From: Heterodera schachtii | Taxonomy: Eukaryota > Nematoda > Chromadorea > Rhabditida > Heteroderidae | Assembly: GCA_023374025.1 (NCBI GenBank) | Contig: SIJG01000032.1 | Location: forward strand, 459,197 to 523,196 | DNA: 64,000 bases | Reading direction: 5' to 3' | Shown here: positions 22,800 to 34,200 of the stretch, piece after piece | Position numbering within the stretch: the stretch's first letter is position 1 | How the letters are laid out: the number at the start of each line of letters is the position of its first letter | The notes under the pieces: model-generated | Database searches by the model: none | Seen by the model: only the letters and a program-made list of their open reading frames with translations | What the model was told of the DNA's origin: nothing | Program-made: the position numbers and the translations under genes

Positions 22800-23199
22800 T
22801 CACTTTGACCGGGCTTTAGCTGCATAATTTCTCTAGTGCTTCTCTTTCTAATAATCTCTTCTTTTTCTCGCTCTCTCTCTCTCTGGAATACGCTCTCTCT
22901 CTTTCTCATTTTCTCTCTCCTGAAAGGTTTGGGCTCGGCCGCTTATTGCCTTCGGGTCTGTATCGTTTCGGCGCCGCCTTTTGGCGCCAGCCCAATTTTT
23001 CGGACTAACTTTCAACTATCTTGGTACGAAAGCTTAGAATGTTTCTAAGCTATTTCTTCGCGATTAGACAATCACCAAAAAAGATGGACATGAAAATTGC
23101 AAAAGTCGAAATATTTGAATTTTTTCTTGATTTATACTACATGCTAGAAAATCTTTACAGTTTTTGTAAGGCTAATCAAGAATGTGAATGCCTCTAGAA
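22800..23199. repeat. Interspersed repeat C, copy 1
   Basis: About 390 bp nearly identical to 25695-26090: CT tract, CTGAAAGGTTTGGGCTCGG, TTTCGGCGCCGCCTTTTGGCG, TAGAATGTTTCTAAGC and GTGAATGCCTCTAGAA. Only one or two differences were seen, so the duplication is recent. The short ORF at 22836-23048 is repeated with it and is not credible as a gene. Confidence 0.88.
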
Positions 23200-23559
23200 C
23201 AAAGCTACCCTTTGTACTTATTTATAAGTATTGTACTTATTTGAGCTCAAGGTACTTATTTTGTACTTTTTCTGGGACTCAAAGAAAAATTCAGATTTTT
23301 ATAGCAATATTTGAAAGAAAAATTATGTTTTGAAGCGAATTTTATAAAAAAAACGTAACGAGACTCGCTAAATATTCTAAATTTCGAAAGAAAGTTCTAT
23401 GATCACATTTTCTAGAGCTTAAATTACGTTAATGGTTCCACCAAACCGCAAATATAAATTTCACGCTGATTATGAGCGTGAATTTCAAGGCATAAAAAGA
23501 AGCAAAAAGGGAGATTTTTGAACATATTTTTTTAACAAAATTCATGAAAAAACCCAAAA

Positions 23560-23770
23560 AAAATTTTCCCGTCGGCGCTTATCGGCGCCGCAGTGCCACA
23601 AAATTCCGCTGAGATTTCAAAAATTGACCTAAAATTTGCCATTCAAAATTGGCCTTTTTGGTGAAAATTTGTTACCAGTCGCGCGCTAAATTACAAAATT
23701 TTTTCCGGCGGCGCCTACCGGCACCGCCAGACCCCATCCTCTCGCCCATTCCTCAAAATTTTTGGAAAAA
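23560..23770. repeat. Dispersed GC-hairpin repeat family D2
   Basis: Two copies of a GC-rich near-palindrome (CGGCGCTTATCGGCGCCG at about 23574; GGCGGCGCCTACCGGCACCG at about 23705) set in AT-rich context with AAAATTTT before and GGAAAAAGCACGCC after. Other copies: about 27655, 28600, 43410, 43680, 43815, 61268 and 61494. 23200-23559 and 23771-24190 contain no gene; a run GATTGGACTCA recurs at 23810-23930. Confidence 0.6.
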
Positions 23771-24192
23771 GCACGCCGCAAAAAAATAATTTGGTTGACA
23801 ATGCTCTAATAATTGGACTCAAATTTGATTTTATTAATTGAAAATAGATTGTACTCATAAACTCTGATTGGACTTACAAAAAAATGATTGGACTCAAAGT
23901 GTCATTGGACTCATAAATATTTGATTGGAAGGAGGGAAATTTTCATTTTATAAAAATTAATGAAATTTTCTGCGAATTATCAAAATTGATTGCATCCTAT
24001 TTTATCATTAATTAGGGAAAAAGAGACAAGGTGATGGAGAGGCAAGAAAGAAAGGAGATTTGACCGAAGAAAGTAAAAGTGAAAATACAAGGAATAGGTT
24101 AGAATGGAGGAAAAGGAAGAATGAAAAATAAAGAAGAGAGTGAGAGAGGAAGATCATCATTGAACAATGATTACTGATCACTGATCAGCTCT

Positions 24193-25690
24193 CGAAACTT
24201 TAACTTGAACGGTTGGGAATCCTGCTGCTGTACCCTCAAAATTTCTATGTCGAAAGCCACTCACAAATTTTTGAATTTACGCAAAACAACAAAACGCCAA
24301 ACGGAATTACACTAAGGTTATGGCTGGCTACTCATTAGTAGACGCCGCCCGCCCCGTCTTGGGGCCAATTTGGCCAACTCCTTCGGGAGTCTTCCCAGTC
24401 CGGACTACCAAAGCCTTCTCCTCAACACCGCGGGTAATGAACGCACGCACATGGTGAACAGCAGATAATTACAAAGAAATACAAATCGGATACACCTTTT
24501 TGGTGGCATTGTGCCAAAAATAGTCTCCGCTGCTGTTGCTGATTGTTTTCATTCCCCCTCAGTTGCGCACTGCCGAATTCACAATGCCATGTCATGCCAA
24601 ACACTTCGCCACATCGCCCAACCAAAAACACATTGGCCAACCAGCCACAAAACAGTGGCAAAAACATCAGCAGTGATTGGCACTGTTCCAACTGTGCCAC
24701 GGGCAAAAACAATATGGCTGAAGTGACAAGTATGTTGTGATCATTGCACGAATCATTTTGGCAATTAATTTATAGCCGTGGAAATTTTGGGTTAGGATTT
24801 GGAATGGTCAAACCATTGTTTGGCTATTTTGGTGATTGTTCAAAGTTTACTGTTTTAGACAATAAGCTGCCATCACAGCATGATTAGCGGATGTTAGTCG
24901 TTTTCTTTCTTTCTATTCGAGAAATAATTTTTAAAATTATTACCTTTCTTATGGAAAAAAGTTATTTCCTTTTTTTCCCGCGGCACTTATATAAATCTCA
25001 AGACCCAGTAACTTTGACCGGGCACTGTTCGCCCATGAACCTCCATCACAGCGTGCCGATTAAGCTAAACGCCGACAATTTCAAAAATGATTGAAATATT
25101 ACAAATTTAGGAATTTAACTACGAAATTCATTGAACAATTTATCGAATCGCAGAATTGGTTTAATGCCAACTCATACAAAAGGCAACACGTACAAACAAC
25201 AAAAAATTTTATAAAATAAAGCTTAAGCCTGGATCCAAGTAAGCCTAAGCCTAGGCCCAGCCTAGCGCTTAGGCCTAATCCCAAAGCTTAGGCGTAGCCT
25301 AAGCAATTGTACGAGTTACCCAGTTTGACATCGTAAATCCGCTCCATAATTAAAAAGAAAATTGATTTGGAATGTAAAGCAAATTAATTGTTTCTATTTT
25401 AAAAAAATTTCATCAGTAATAATGATTTTTTATATATTTTTTTAATTGTCGGCATTTCGACTAATTTTAGCTTATTGTTAGTCGTCATCATTTCGATGCA
25501 ACGGCATTTTTAACGGGCACAGTTAGCTGATGTTGTCGTACTTTTGATTAGTTAAAAAAATTTTCCTGACGGCACCTGTCGGCACTTGCCGGACGAATTA
25601 ATTCTTATAAAAGTTATATTAGATTATGGAAAAAGTTATTTCCTTAAATATTTTTTTCTCCCGCGGCACTTATGTAAATCTCAAGACCAA
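24193..25690. repeat. Interspersed repeat A, copy 2
   Basis: Second copy of the 1758-3500 block, collinear, with an insertion at about 24868-25050 carrying the CATGATTAGCGGATGTTAG segment. Contains the telomere-like piece at about 25222-25310. Confidence 0.75.
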
Positions 25691-25694
25691 GTCA

Positions 25695-26090
25695 CATTGA
25701 CCGGGCTTTAGCTGGATAATTTCTCTAGTGCTTCTCTTTCTAATAATCTCTTCTTTTTCTCGCTCTCTCTCTCTCTGGAATACGCTCTCTTTCTTTCTCA
25801 TTTTCTCTCTCCTGAAAGGTTTGGGCTCGGCCGCTTATTGCCTTCGGGTCTGTATCGTTTCGGCGCCGCCTTTTGGCGCCAGCCCAATTTTTCGGACTAA
25901 CTTTCAACTATCTTGGTACGAAAGCTTAGAATGTTTCTAAGCTATTTCTTCGCGATTAGACAATCACCAAAAAAGATGGACATGAAAATTGCAAAAGTCG
26001 AAATATTTGAATTTTTTCTTGATTTATACTACATGCTAGAAAATCTTTACAGTTTTTGTAAGGCTAATCAAGAATGTGAATGCCTCTAGA
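25695..26090. repeat. Interspersed repeat C, copy 2
   Basis: Nearly identical to 22800-23199. It directly follows repeat A copy 2 and precedes a CT-microsatellite (26190-26394). The minus-strand Arg/Glu-rich ORF at 26132-26407 is the complement of the microsatellite. Confidence 0.88.
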
Positions 26091-26394
26091 ATGACACCAA
26101 GATTATTAGATTTGGTTGACGGTGAAAAAAGTTATAGTCCAAAAACTTGCTTTTGTAATTTTTCCCCCGAAATTCTGGAAGTGTACCTGAAATGTTTTAC
26201 TCTCTCTTTCCTCTTTATCTCTCTCTGTTTCTTTCTTTCTCTCTCTGGTTTCTCTCTCTCTCTCTCTCTCCAGCATCTCCTCCCATTTCTCCTCCCTCTA
26301 TCTCTCTCTGTCTGTCTCTCTATCTCTCTCCTCTCTCTCTGTCTCTCTTCTCTTCTCTCTCTCTGTCTCGTCTGTTTGTCACCACTATCTCTCG

Positions 26395-27227
26395 TGCTCA
26401 TATTCACAATGCTAACTATCCGCAGATAATTCGCTAGCTGTAGATAAATCCATATTCACAATGATATGGATAAGGTATCCGTATTCTGAACTAGCAAATT
26501 AATCCCCATCTCTAACTCTATCCTCATTGCATATTCACAATGCTAAGGATAGGGTATCGGCTAGGGTATCTGCAAATGAAAATCCTTAGCCTCCTCCCGA
26601 GGAGGATATTTGGTTAAAATTGCCCTCTAAAAACAAAAATTTATTTATTAAATTCTTCAAAATTAATTTCAAATAATATAATTTTAATTTCTAAAGTATT
26701 ATTTTGATGTCCAAATAAATTTTGGAGTATTTAAAATTTAAAATTTTTTATTGAAACTTCAAAACCTTTTATGAAAATATTTGATTTTTTTAAGAAACAA
26801 AACACGTTGATTTTGGTTTATTACAATTGTAAAATCAATTATTAAATTTTTTTTTTTGAATAAACAAATTTTAATTAAAAAGTAAAAAAATTATATTTTA
26901 GGGAATTCATTTTTGAGAAAATTTTTCAATTCTTAGAGGTGCATAATATTGTTAAAAAACTAACAAACTACATTAGCGCCTAAAGGACCCGAACCCACAG
27001 ACACTTTTTCGTCCAAAGCACAAGCCACTAGACAAAGAATACACTAACAAAGGGAAAAGTAGCGGCTTATCCGTATCATTTGGATAGGTAGCTGGGGATC
27101 GAACTATCCCCTGCCGTATTCCGAGTTGGGAATACGGATTTTGAGCCGTAGATTAATCGATCTGCAGCTACCCTAGCTATAGCTAGGGATATGCCGATTT
27201 TTATCCTTAGCATTGTGAATATGAGCA
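26395..27227. mobile_element. 833-bp TIR element flanked by duplicated microsatellite
   Basis: TGCTCATATTCACAATGCTAA at 26395 is the inverse of the sequence ending at 27227; inner matches (CTAGCTATAGCTAG, repeated CATATTCACAATG) are imperfect. The flank CTGTTTGTCACCACTATCTCTC occurs on both sides (26370-26394 and about 27255-27280) within CT-rich DNA, so the target was a microsatellite or a long flank duplication. No transposase ORF. Confidence 0.65.
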
Positions 27228-27429
27228 TCTCTCCTCTCTTCTCTCTCTCTGTCTCGTCTGTTTGTCACCACTATCTCTCGTTCTCTCTCCTCCAACGTTT
27301 TATTTATCTCCGACTTTTTATATTTTCTTATCCCTCTAAAAAATTTTATAATTTCAAAATTGGCGGCACCTAAGTGACCCCGACCCCCTCTCATTGTTTT
27401 CCCCATTCAAATACATAGGTATTAGAGCA

Positions 27430-27690
27430 GGAATTTTGAAAGTACCGGGACCGGGCTTCGAAAATTGACCGGGGCGGGCCGCCCGTTCAAAAAAGCCCGT
27501 TTTACCGGGCGTCCCGGGCCCGGTCCAAAATTTTTGACCGGGCGCCCGTACGGAACCTGGCTTTTTTCAACATTTTTGAAAAAAAAGAAATGTCAACCCA
27601 TGTGTTTTTAAGGTGCATTTTTTCAAAAAAATTTTGAGGACAATAGGAGCGGGGCCCGATGGTACCGACAGGCGCCGCCGGGGAAAATTT
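27430..27690. repeat. GC-rich CCGGG island plus D2 hairpin copy
   Basis: Dense CCGGG/CCCGG runs at 27448-27555 (e.g. GGGCGTCCCGGGCCCGGTCC) in AT-rich surroundings, followed by a D2 copy (ACCGACAGGCGCCGCCGG, about 27663). Similar CCGGGACCGGG pieces occur at 13665, 44950 and 56376. 27691-28268 has no recognised gene. Confidence 0.5.
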
Positions 27691-28268
27691 TTTGAAAATT
27701 TGAGTTTGTTTTATTAACAGATTTACACGAAAATAATGACAAAATTTTGCTATTTTGAGTTACATTTTAGAAAAAAGATTTAGCTTTTTGTACTAGGCGA
27801 CGCTGAAGAAAACTTTGACTTTTAATGAGATTTATTAAGAAAATTTTTTGAAGTTTTTCATAAAATATGAAAATATTTTTTGGTAAAAAAAGTTATGAAA
27901 AGGTTACTCAATTTCATATGAATTTTGTGGTCTTTTTAACAGTTAAAATTCCACCAAATTTTCAAAAATCCAAAGTTCTATCTTGAAAATTTTGAATTTA
28001 ATTTCGCCAAAAATAATTATTAAATTTTCAAGTTTAATTGGGCCGCTGTGTAATAAAAATCCCCGTCGTTTACCACGAGAATTTAAAAAAAAACTTACTA
28101 TTTACAAAATTTATTTAAAAAAATTTCTCGGGGTGGGTGGGTGGAAACGAGCTGCTTATAGGGCAATCAACCATTAATTTTTTTTCGCTCAAGGTCCTCA
28201 CATTCAAATTCTTTTCAAACAAATTTTGGATTTTTTCAACACCAATTTTTCGCGCTCACAATCCGAAG

Positions 28269-31200
28269 ATGGACAACACGGCCAGCGGTGGTGGACGGAC
28301 CGGCAAAAAGGCGGTGAAAGTGAGAAATTTTTAATGAATTTTTTAATGAAAATTAATTTACACATAGCGTTTTTATTCTTTTTTCTTGCAAATATTGTTA
28401 AGGCATTAAAAGAAATTTTTGGGACTAATAATCTTTACCATTGCCCTAAAGGAGGGGGGGGGGGGGGGCAGTGGCCAATTTTGCAAAATGGTTCAGCCAT
28501 GAAAAATTGACGACCTTTTTTTTTTTGCTTTTCTTTTCAGAGCTTTTTTTGCGGCTCACTTTAAACAAACAATTTTTTTTGGGGGGGGGGGGGGGGGGGG
28601 GTCCGGCGGTGCCGATAGACGCCACCTGAAAGTTTTTTTGAAAATTTAGTACAATTAACTAACAGATTTTTACTAAAAACTGCCAAATTTTTGCGATTTT
28701 TAACCGAGGATGAATTTTTTTTTTTTTTTTTGAAGTTTTGTTTTCCCCCTTATATTTTGTATGAACCAAAAGTCGAAAATTAAATCTTCGAGTTTCGCAT
28801 TTGGGTTCAAAATCGGTTTAAAAATACACGGAAATGTTCTGAAAGCTAATATTTTGCAGTAAAAAATAAATAAAAAATCTTTTTTGCCGTTTTAAAAAAT
28901 GTGAAATTCGAACTTTTTGTTTCGGATTTGGGTCCGTAGTCGGAATTTGCCGAAATGAATGGTGGATTCGTGATCAATGACCTCGAGAACCCTTGGAAAC
29001 ATGTTTCCATTTCTTTGAAAAGAGAAATTTTTTTTCGAAAAATGGGAGGGGGGGTTGGGTGAAAAGTCAAAATTTTTCTCTTTTTAATGCTTTGTAATTG
29101 AATAATTTTCATAATTTTTTTTCCAACACAGCAGCAAATGGACGAACAGGCTTCAGCGGCACCCGGTGGTGAGAGAAGAGGCAGACAAATGGACCGGTGT
29201 GAAGCTACAAAAAGGTAAGACAATTTCGTCCTAATTTAATTTAGTGCTAACAATAAGTGTCCTTTATTACGGAGCAGGTCGTTTCCCCCCCGTCGTTTCC
29301 CCCCCGCCGGTTCCCCCCCCCCCCCCGTCGTTTCCCCCCCGTGTCGTTTCCCCCCCCCCCCGTCGTTTCCCCCCCAGGTCGTTTCCCCCCCGAAAAATTT
29401 TTTTTAAAAAAATTTTCAAACCTAGAAATTTTTCATAAAAAAATTCTTAGGAATTTTCTTAGTACGAAAATTTCAAGAAAAAAAATTTTTTGAGAAATTT
29501 TTCAATGGTTTTTTCGAAATTTCGTGATGAACTGCTAAGTTTTTCAAAAATTTTCGAAAAAAAATTTTTTTTTTCTTGAAATTTTCGTACTAAGAAAATT
29601 CCTAAGAATTTTTTTATAAAAATTTCTAGGTTTAAAAATTTTTTAAAAAAAAATTTTTCGGGGGGAAACGACGTGGGGGGGAAACGACCCGGGGGGGGAA
29701 ACGACTCGGGGGGGAAACGACCGGGGGGGAAACGACGGGGGGGAACCGGCGGGGGGGAAACGACGGGGGGGAAATGAAGTGCACCCCCTTTATTAGCATG
29801 CCAAAATTGTGAAAAATTTCGCCCAGGTTCAAAAAAGTTATGGCCAGAATTAAATTCTTCTGGCCATAATTTTTATGAACCTCAACGAAGTTTTTCAAAA
29901 TTTTGCAGATTATTATAGGACACTTAGAGCTATCGAATGATAATAAGATTGTTGGAATTTGGCCAACAAAAAAAGGTTATAGTTCAAAAACTCGGGCCAC
30001 CCGAAAACGGCCTGGTCCGGATTTTTGCTTTTTTGAAATTTTTTTATCAATTTTTCCTTTAAACCGCTTCCATTTTTTCAAGGTCCGATTGCGAAAGAAG
30101 GTCGGGCAACCGGAAAGGGCTCCTTAGCGCAGAGGTAATAATTGTTTTGGAATTCGGGGTAATATTGTAAATTTGGGGTATAAATTGAAAAAAAGATTTC
30201 ATAGGGGTGTATTTTTCTTTTTTATTGCATTTTTGTTAAGCATTTTTTTGGAAAAATGCCAAAAAGGCACGAAAATCCCAAAAAAAGGCATTTATCACTG
30301 ACATAGGCATTTTATAGGGACCAAAAAAACTTTTTTTTATTCCTGTCGCGACTGAACGTCAGCCGCGAATGTCCGTTGAGCGGACAAATGGGGAGGACGG
30401 GGAGGAGTGAACGAAGTTGCGAACGAAGAGTGATGGATGGATGAAATGATGAGAAAATGAGGGCAAAACGGGAAATGATGAAGGAAAGAAAGGACAAAAA
30501 GGGAAGGGCGAAATGGGTGAAGGGAGGGGATCGGCTGACGGCGGGCACGTGAATTAGGGGAAAGGAAGCGATAAAAAGCGGATGCGGCGCCTTCCCCGCG
30601 TGAAGGACGCCCGAGGCAGCGCAAAAACGCCGATCGGACCATCGGCAGTGCGACGGACGAAACAACACACCACCAAAGCGGACAGCCGACGAAAATCGGC
30701 GATCATTTGATGAAAGAGCGAATTTGCGGGAGATCAAATTCGCCTGGACCCTTCCCCCTCCCCTTCCTCTCCCACCCCACCCCGAACCATTGGACGCAAA
30801 GCGTCCCGAAGCGATCCGCTTCATGTGGCGACCCTTGGCACTCGACGGACCGTGCTTCGACAGCTTCGACAAGCGGCCGAACGGACATTAAGCACCGGAA
30901 CATTTGGGATCAGTGAGTAAATTGGGGGAAGAGGGAAATTTGGAGAATTGGGCAAGGCAAAAAAGGGAAAAACAGGGGACGGTAGGAGTTGAACCCGGAA
31001 GGTGGCCCTTCGGATTTTTTGTAATCCGTAGCGCTTCCTTTGGTCCCAGATCGGAGTCCCGCGAATTTTTTGTAATTTGTGGCACTTCTCTTGCCCTCAG
31101 CGCAGCCCCACGGATTTTTTGTAATCCGAGGCGCTTCCCCGGTCCCATAGTTCGGCCTCACGAATTTTTTGTAATTCGTGTCGCTTGCCTTCCCCAGGTT

Positions 31201-34200
31201 TAGCCCCACGGATTTTTTGTAATCCGAGGCGCTTCCCCGGTCTCATAGTTCGGCCTCACGAATTTTTTGTAATTCGTGTCGCTTGCCTTCCCAGGGTTTG
31301 GCCCCTCGGATTTTTTGTAATCCGAGGCGTCTCCTTCTTTGCTCAGTTGGCCCCTCGGGTTTTTCGTAACCCGAGGCGTGTTCTTTCTCCAGTGACCGAC
31401 CCCTCGGGTTTTTTGTAACCCAAGGCGTCCCACAATTGTGAGCAGGTCGCCCCTAGGGTTTTCCGTGACCCAAGGTGCCTCCCGCTTACCCGGTCGGACC
31501 CCTCGAGTTTTTCGTAACTCGGAGCGTCCCTCTTCATACACTGTAAGACTGTTGGTGGGTCTGAAGTCGAACTCACTTTGTCCACTGTTTGTCCAACTCA
31601 CTGCTGTTTTGTGACCCCGAACCTCACACATTTGTTCAAAAGTCGGCAATTTTGGGAACAGAACCCAAAAGTGAGCAAAAATGTCGGGATATTTGCGAAC
31701 AAAGATCGCAATAGAGCTAAAGGCTCTGGAAAAGGCAAAAACAGCAACAGAATTGTATGCTGAGCCGGACCAAACTCTGACCACATTGGAAAATGCGATT
31801 CTCCTGGAAAGCGCGGCAGAGAGAATAAAGTCAGAGGTGGCGACTGTGAATGCCAAAATCGAGCAAATTTGGACTACAGCAAGCAAATGGCATGACCTCA
31901 TACAAAAAATGGATAAGGACGAACGAAAAAGTGAACAGACAGTGTATGATCAATTTCAAACAACGGAGAAACTGAACACAAAGATGGAAACAGCCAACAC
32001 AAAGCTAACCGAACTGAAGGACCTGGCGATGAAGGTGGAAGCAGGAGCAAAGCTGCAACGCTCCAAAGCAGACAGAGACGCGCGAGTCGAACAAAGAGAA
32101 CATGCAAAAGCAATGTCGAAGTCGAATACAGAAGCAGACAAAGGGAATAGCCGTGCGAGAGGCAATGAAGTAAATGCCGCATTGTATCAATTGCCAACAC
32201 TAAGAATCAAGCCGTTTGGGGGAGACAAACGGGAATGGCCCATGTTTGAAGAAGCATTTAAAGTGGCTGTGGACCAAAAGCCAGGAAGAAAAACCGAGAA
32301 GCTGAATTTGTTGAAATCGCTGGTTGAGCGAGAGGCCGCATTGCTCATCGGAGGCCTACGTCTGGAAGAGAAGAATTATGAAATTGCCATGAAGCTGCTA
32401 AAAGACACCTATGGAGACAAAGGTGAATACGTAAGGAGGTTGCACACGGAGTTGTCGAACCTCAAGAGATGCTTTTCGGTGGAAGACACAAAGCATTTTT
32501 GCATGGAATTGAAACGCCTGGCAAGAGAATTGGAAGCAGCGGAAGAAGACATTGAAGGGCCGCCAATTTATTTGATGCTTGAGAAGAAGCTATACAAGCC
32601 TTTCCTGCGTGAAATTCTGGAAGAGAAAGCAAAAAATCCAGACTTCTGGGACACGTCATCCCTACGAAAGGCCTTAGGAAGTGCATTGAGCAAAGAGCTA
32701 GCAATCAAAGAAGTCATGAGGGAGTATGGCTTCGAAGGCAAAGAGGCAAATCCAGAGCATGGATTCAAACGACAATTAAGGCGGATCAGATTCGGAGGCT
32801 CAGTCAATGTAGCCACAACACATTTCGGGAAACCCAATGGAGAGCGAAGAAAAATCCCGGAACAAAAAATGCCAAGTCCGAGGCAAGGCCAACGAAGTTT
32901 TCAGCAGATGCCACAAACTCCGCATTCCGAGAACGTAAGGGACAAGGAAGAAGCCCAAAAATTCAGCGGAATCCAACAGCAGTTAACACACAAGGTGAAC
33001 TGCTTCCGTGTGTCTTCTGTGGAGGGAAGCACAGACATGACAGTTGCGAAAAAGCAAGGACCGTGCAACAACGATTTGCAGTCCCCAAGAGAAGGGCTTA
33101 TGCTACAAATGCCTGAAGAGCAATCATATCGGAAGAAATTGCCCATGCCCAATGAAATGTTTCAAGTGCCAGCAAGCACACCCAACGGCATTATGCCATC
33201 AGGCAAACCCAAAAAGGGCAACAGAGTGGAGAAACATGGCAAACAGAGTCATGAACGTCCGGGAAGAAGAGAAACCGGACAAACGGGACGAATTCAAAGA
33301 AGTTTCGTTCATGCCCTCGCAATGCAATTCAGTGCAAGGAAATTCGCGAGTCCTGCTGAGAACAGCAGAGGTGACCATCTTCAATCCATCCAACCCGAAA
33401 AGAAGCATGGTCGCATCAGTTTTTGTGGATGACGGAAGTGAACGCTCATTCATCCGTGCCAATGTGGCAAAACAATTAGGCCTTCCGGTGATTGAAACGG
33501 AAGAGTGCCATTTGACTGGTTTTGGCGAGAAAGAAGCCAAACGCTACGTGAGCAATGTTGTCCGCGTAGGATTTCTGGGAGTCAACGGAGACCCATACAT
33601 ATGCGCACTCAATGAAATGGAATTCATTGTGAAAGCGATGCCCATCGGAACGCTGAATTCGATGGATGAAGCGGAATTAAGCAAGAAAAAACTTTCCCTT
33701 CCATCGCGGCCAAGACAGCCAGACATTCTGTTGGGAATGGATGTCAGACATGACCTGAAAATAAGAGACGAAACAGAAAAGTTGCCAAGTGGATTTACAT
33801 TGTCAACGTCTCGAGTCGGGCGGATGATAAGTGGATATGGCCAAGTCCAGGGCTCAATGGACATGAGTGTGCAAGTAACGTACGCTGGAGCACTCATAAG
33901 TGCCTTACAATGTGTCAGTAGCGGAAGAGAGGCTGACGAAGAAATTGAAGAACAGATAAGACATTTTTCGGGCTGAACATAATCGGATTGAGTGACAATC
34001 CAGAAGAAAATGGCAAAGAAGAAGTGATGAGAACGTTCAGAAAAGGCTTGACATTCAAAGAAGGAAGATATGAATGTGGCCTACCATGGAACGAAAGAAT
34101 CAAGGACTTGCCGACAAATTTTCAACAAGCGAGGGCAAGACTTTGTGGCACAGTGAAAAAATTGCGAGAATTAAATTTGGTGGACGAATACCAAAAAATT

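Noticed and set aside
29244..29493. Pro-rich ORFs
   Set aside because: Translations of the GTCGTTTCCCCCCC minisatellite arm of the foldback element.
30312..30872. Minus-strand 186-residue ORF and its near-identical twin at 41759-42555
   Set aside because: Both are antisense readings of the two LTRs.
30980..31000. tRNA-like T-arm (GAGTTGAACCCGG) in the retrotransposon leader
   Set aside because: No cloverleaf could be formed around it; only the short motif is present.
31008..31524. Possible CRISPR array
   Set aside because: The repeated part is itself a hairpin whose sequence varies, the intervals between units are similar rather than unique spacers, and the context is a eukaryotic retrotransposon leader.
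30910..31901. Minus-strand ORFs of 99 and 233 residues and plus ORFs (31185-31418) with repeated TNYKK/ITKNP-type motifs
   Set aside because: They are translations of the hairpin array; the 49-nt period is not a multiple of three, the motifs appear in several frames, and gag starts on the plus strand at 31681.
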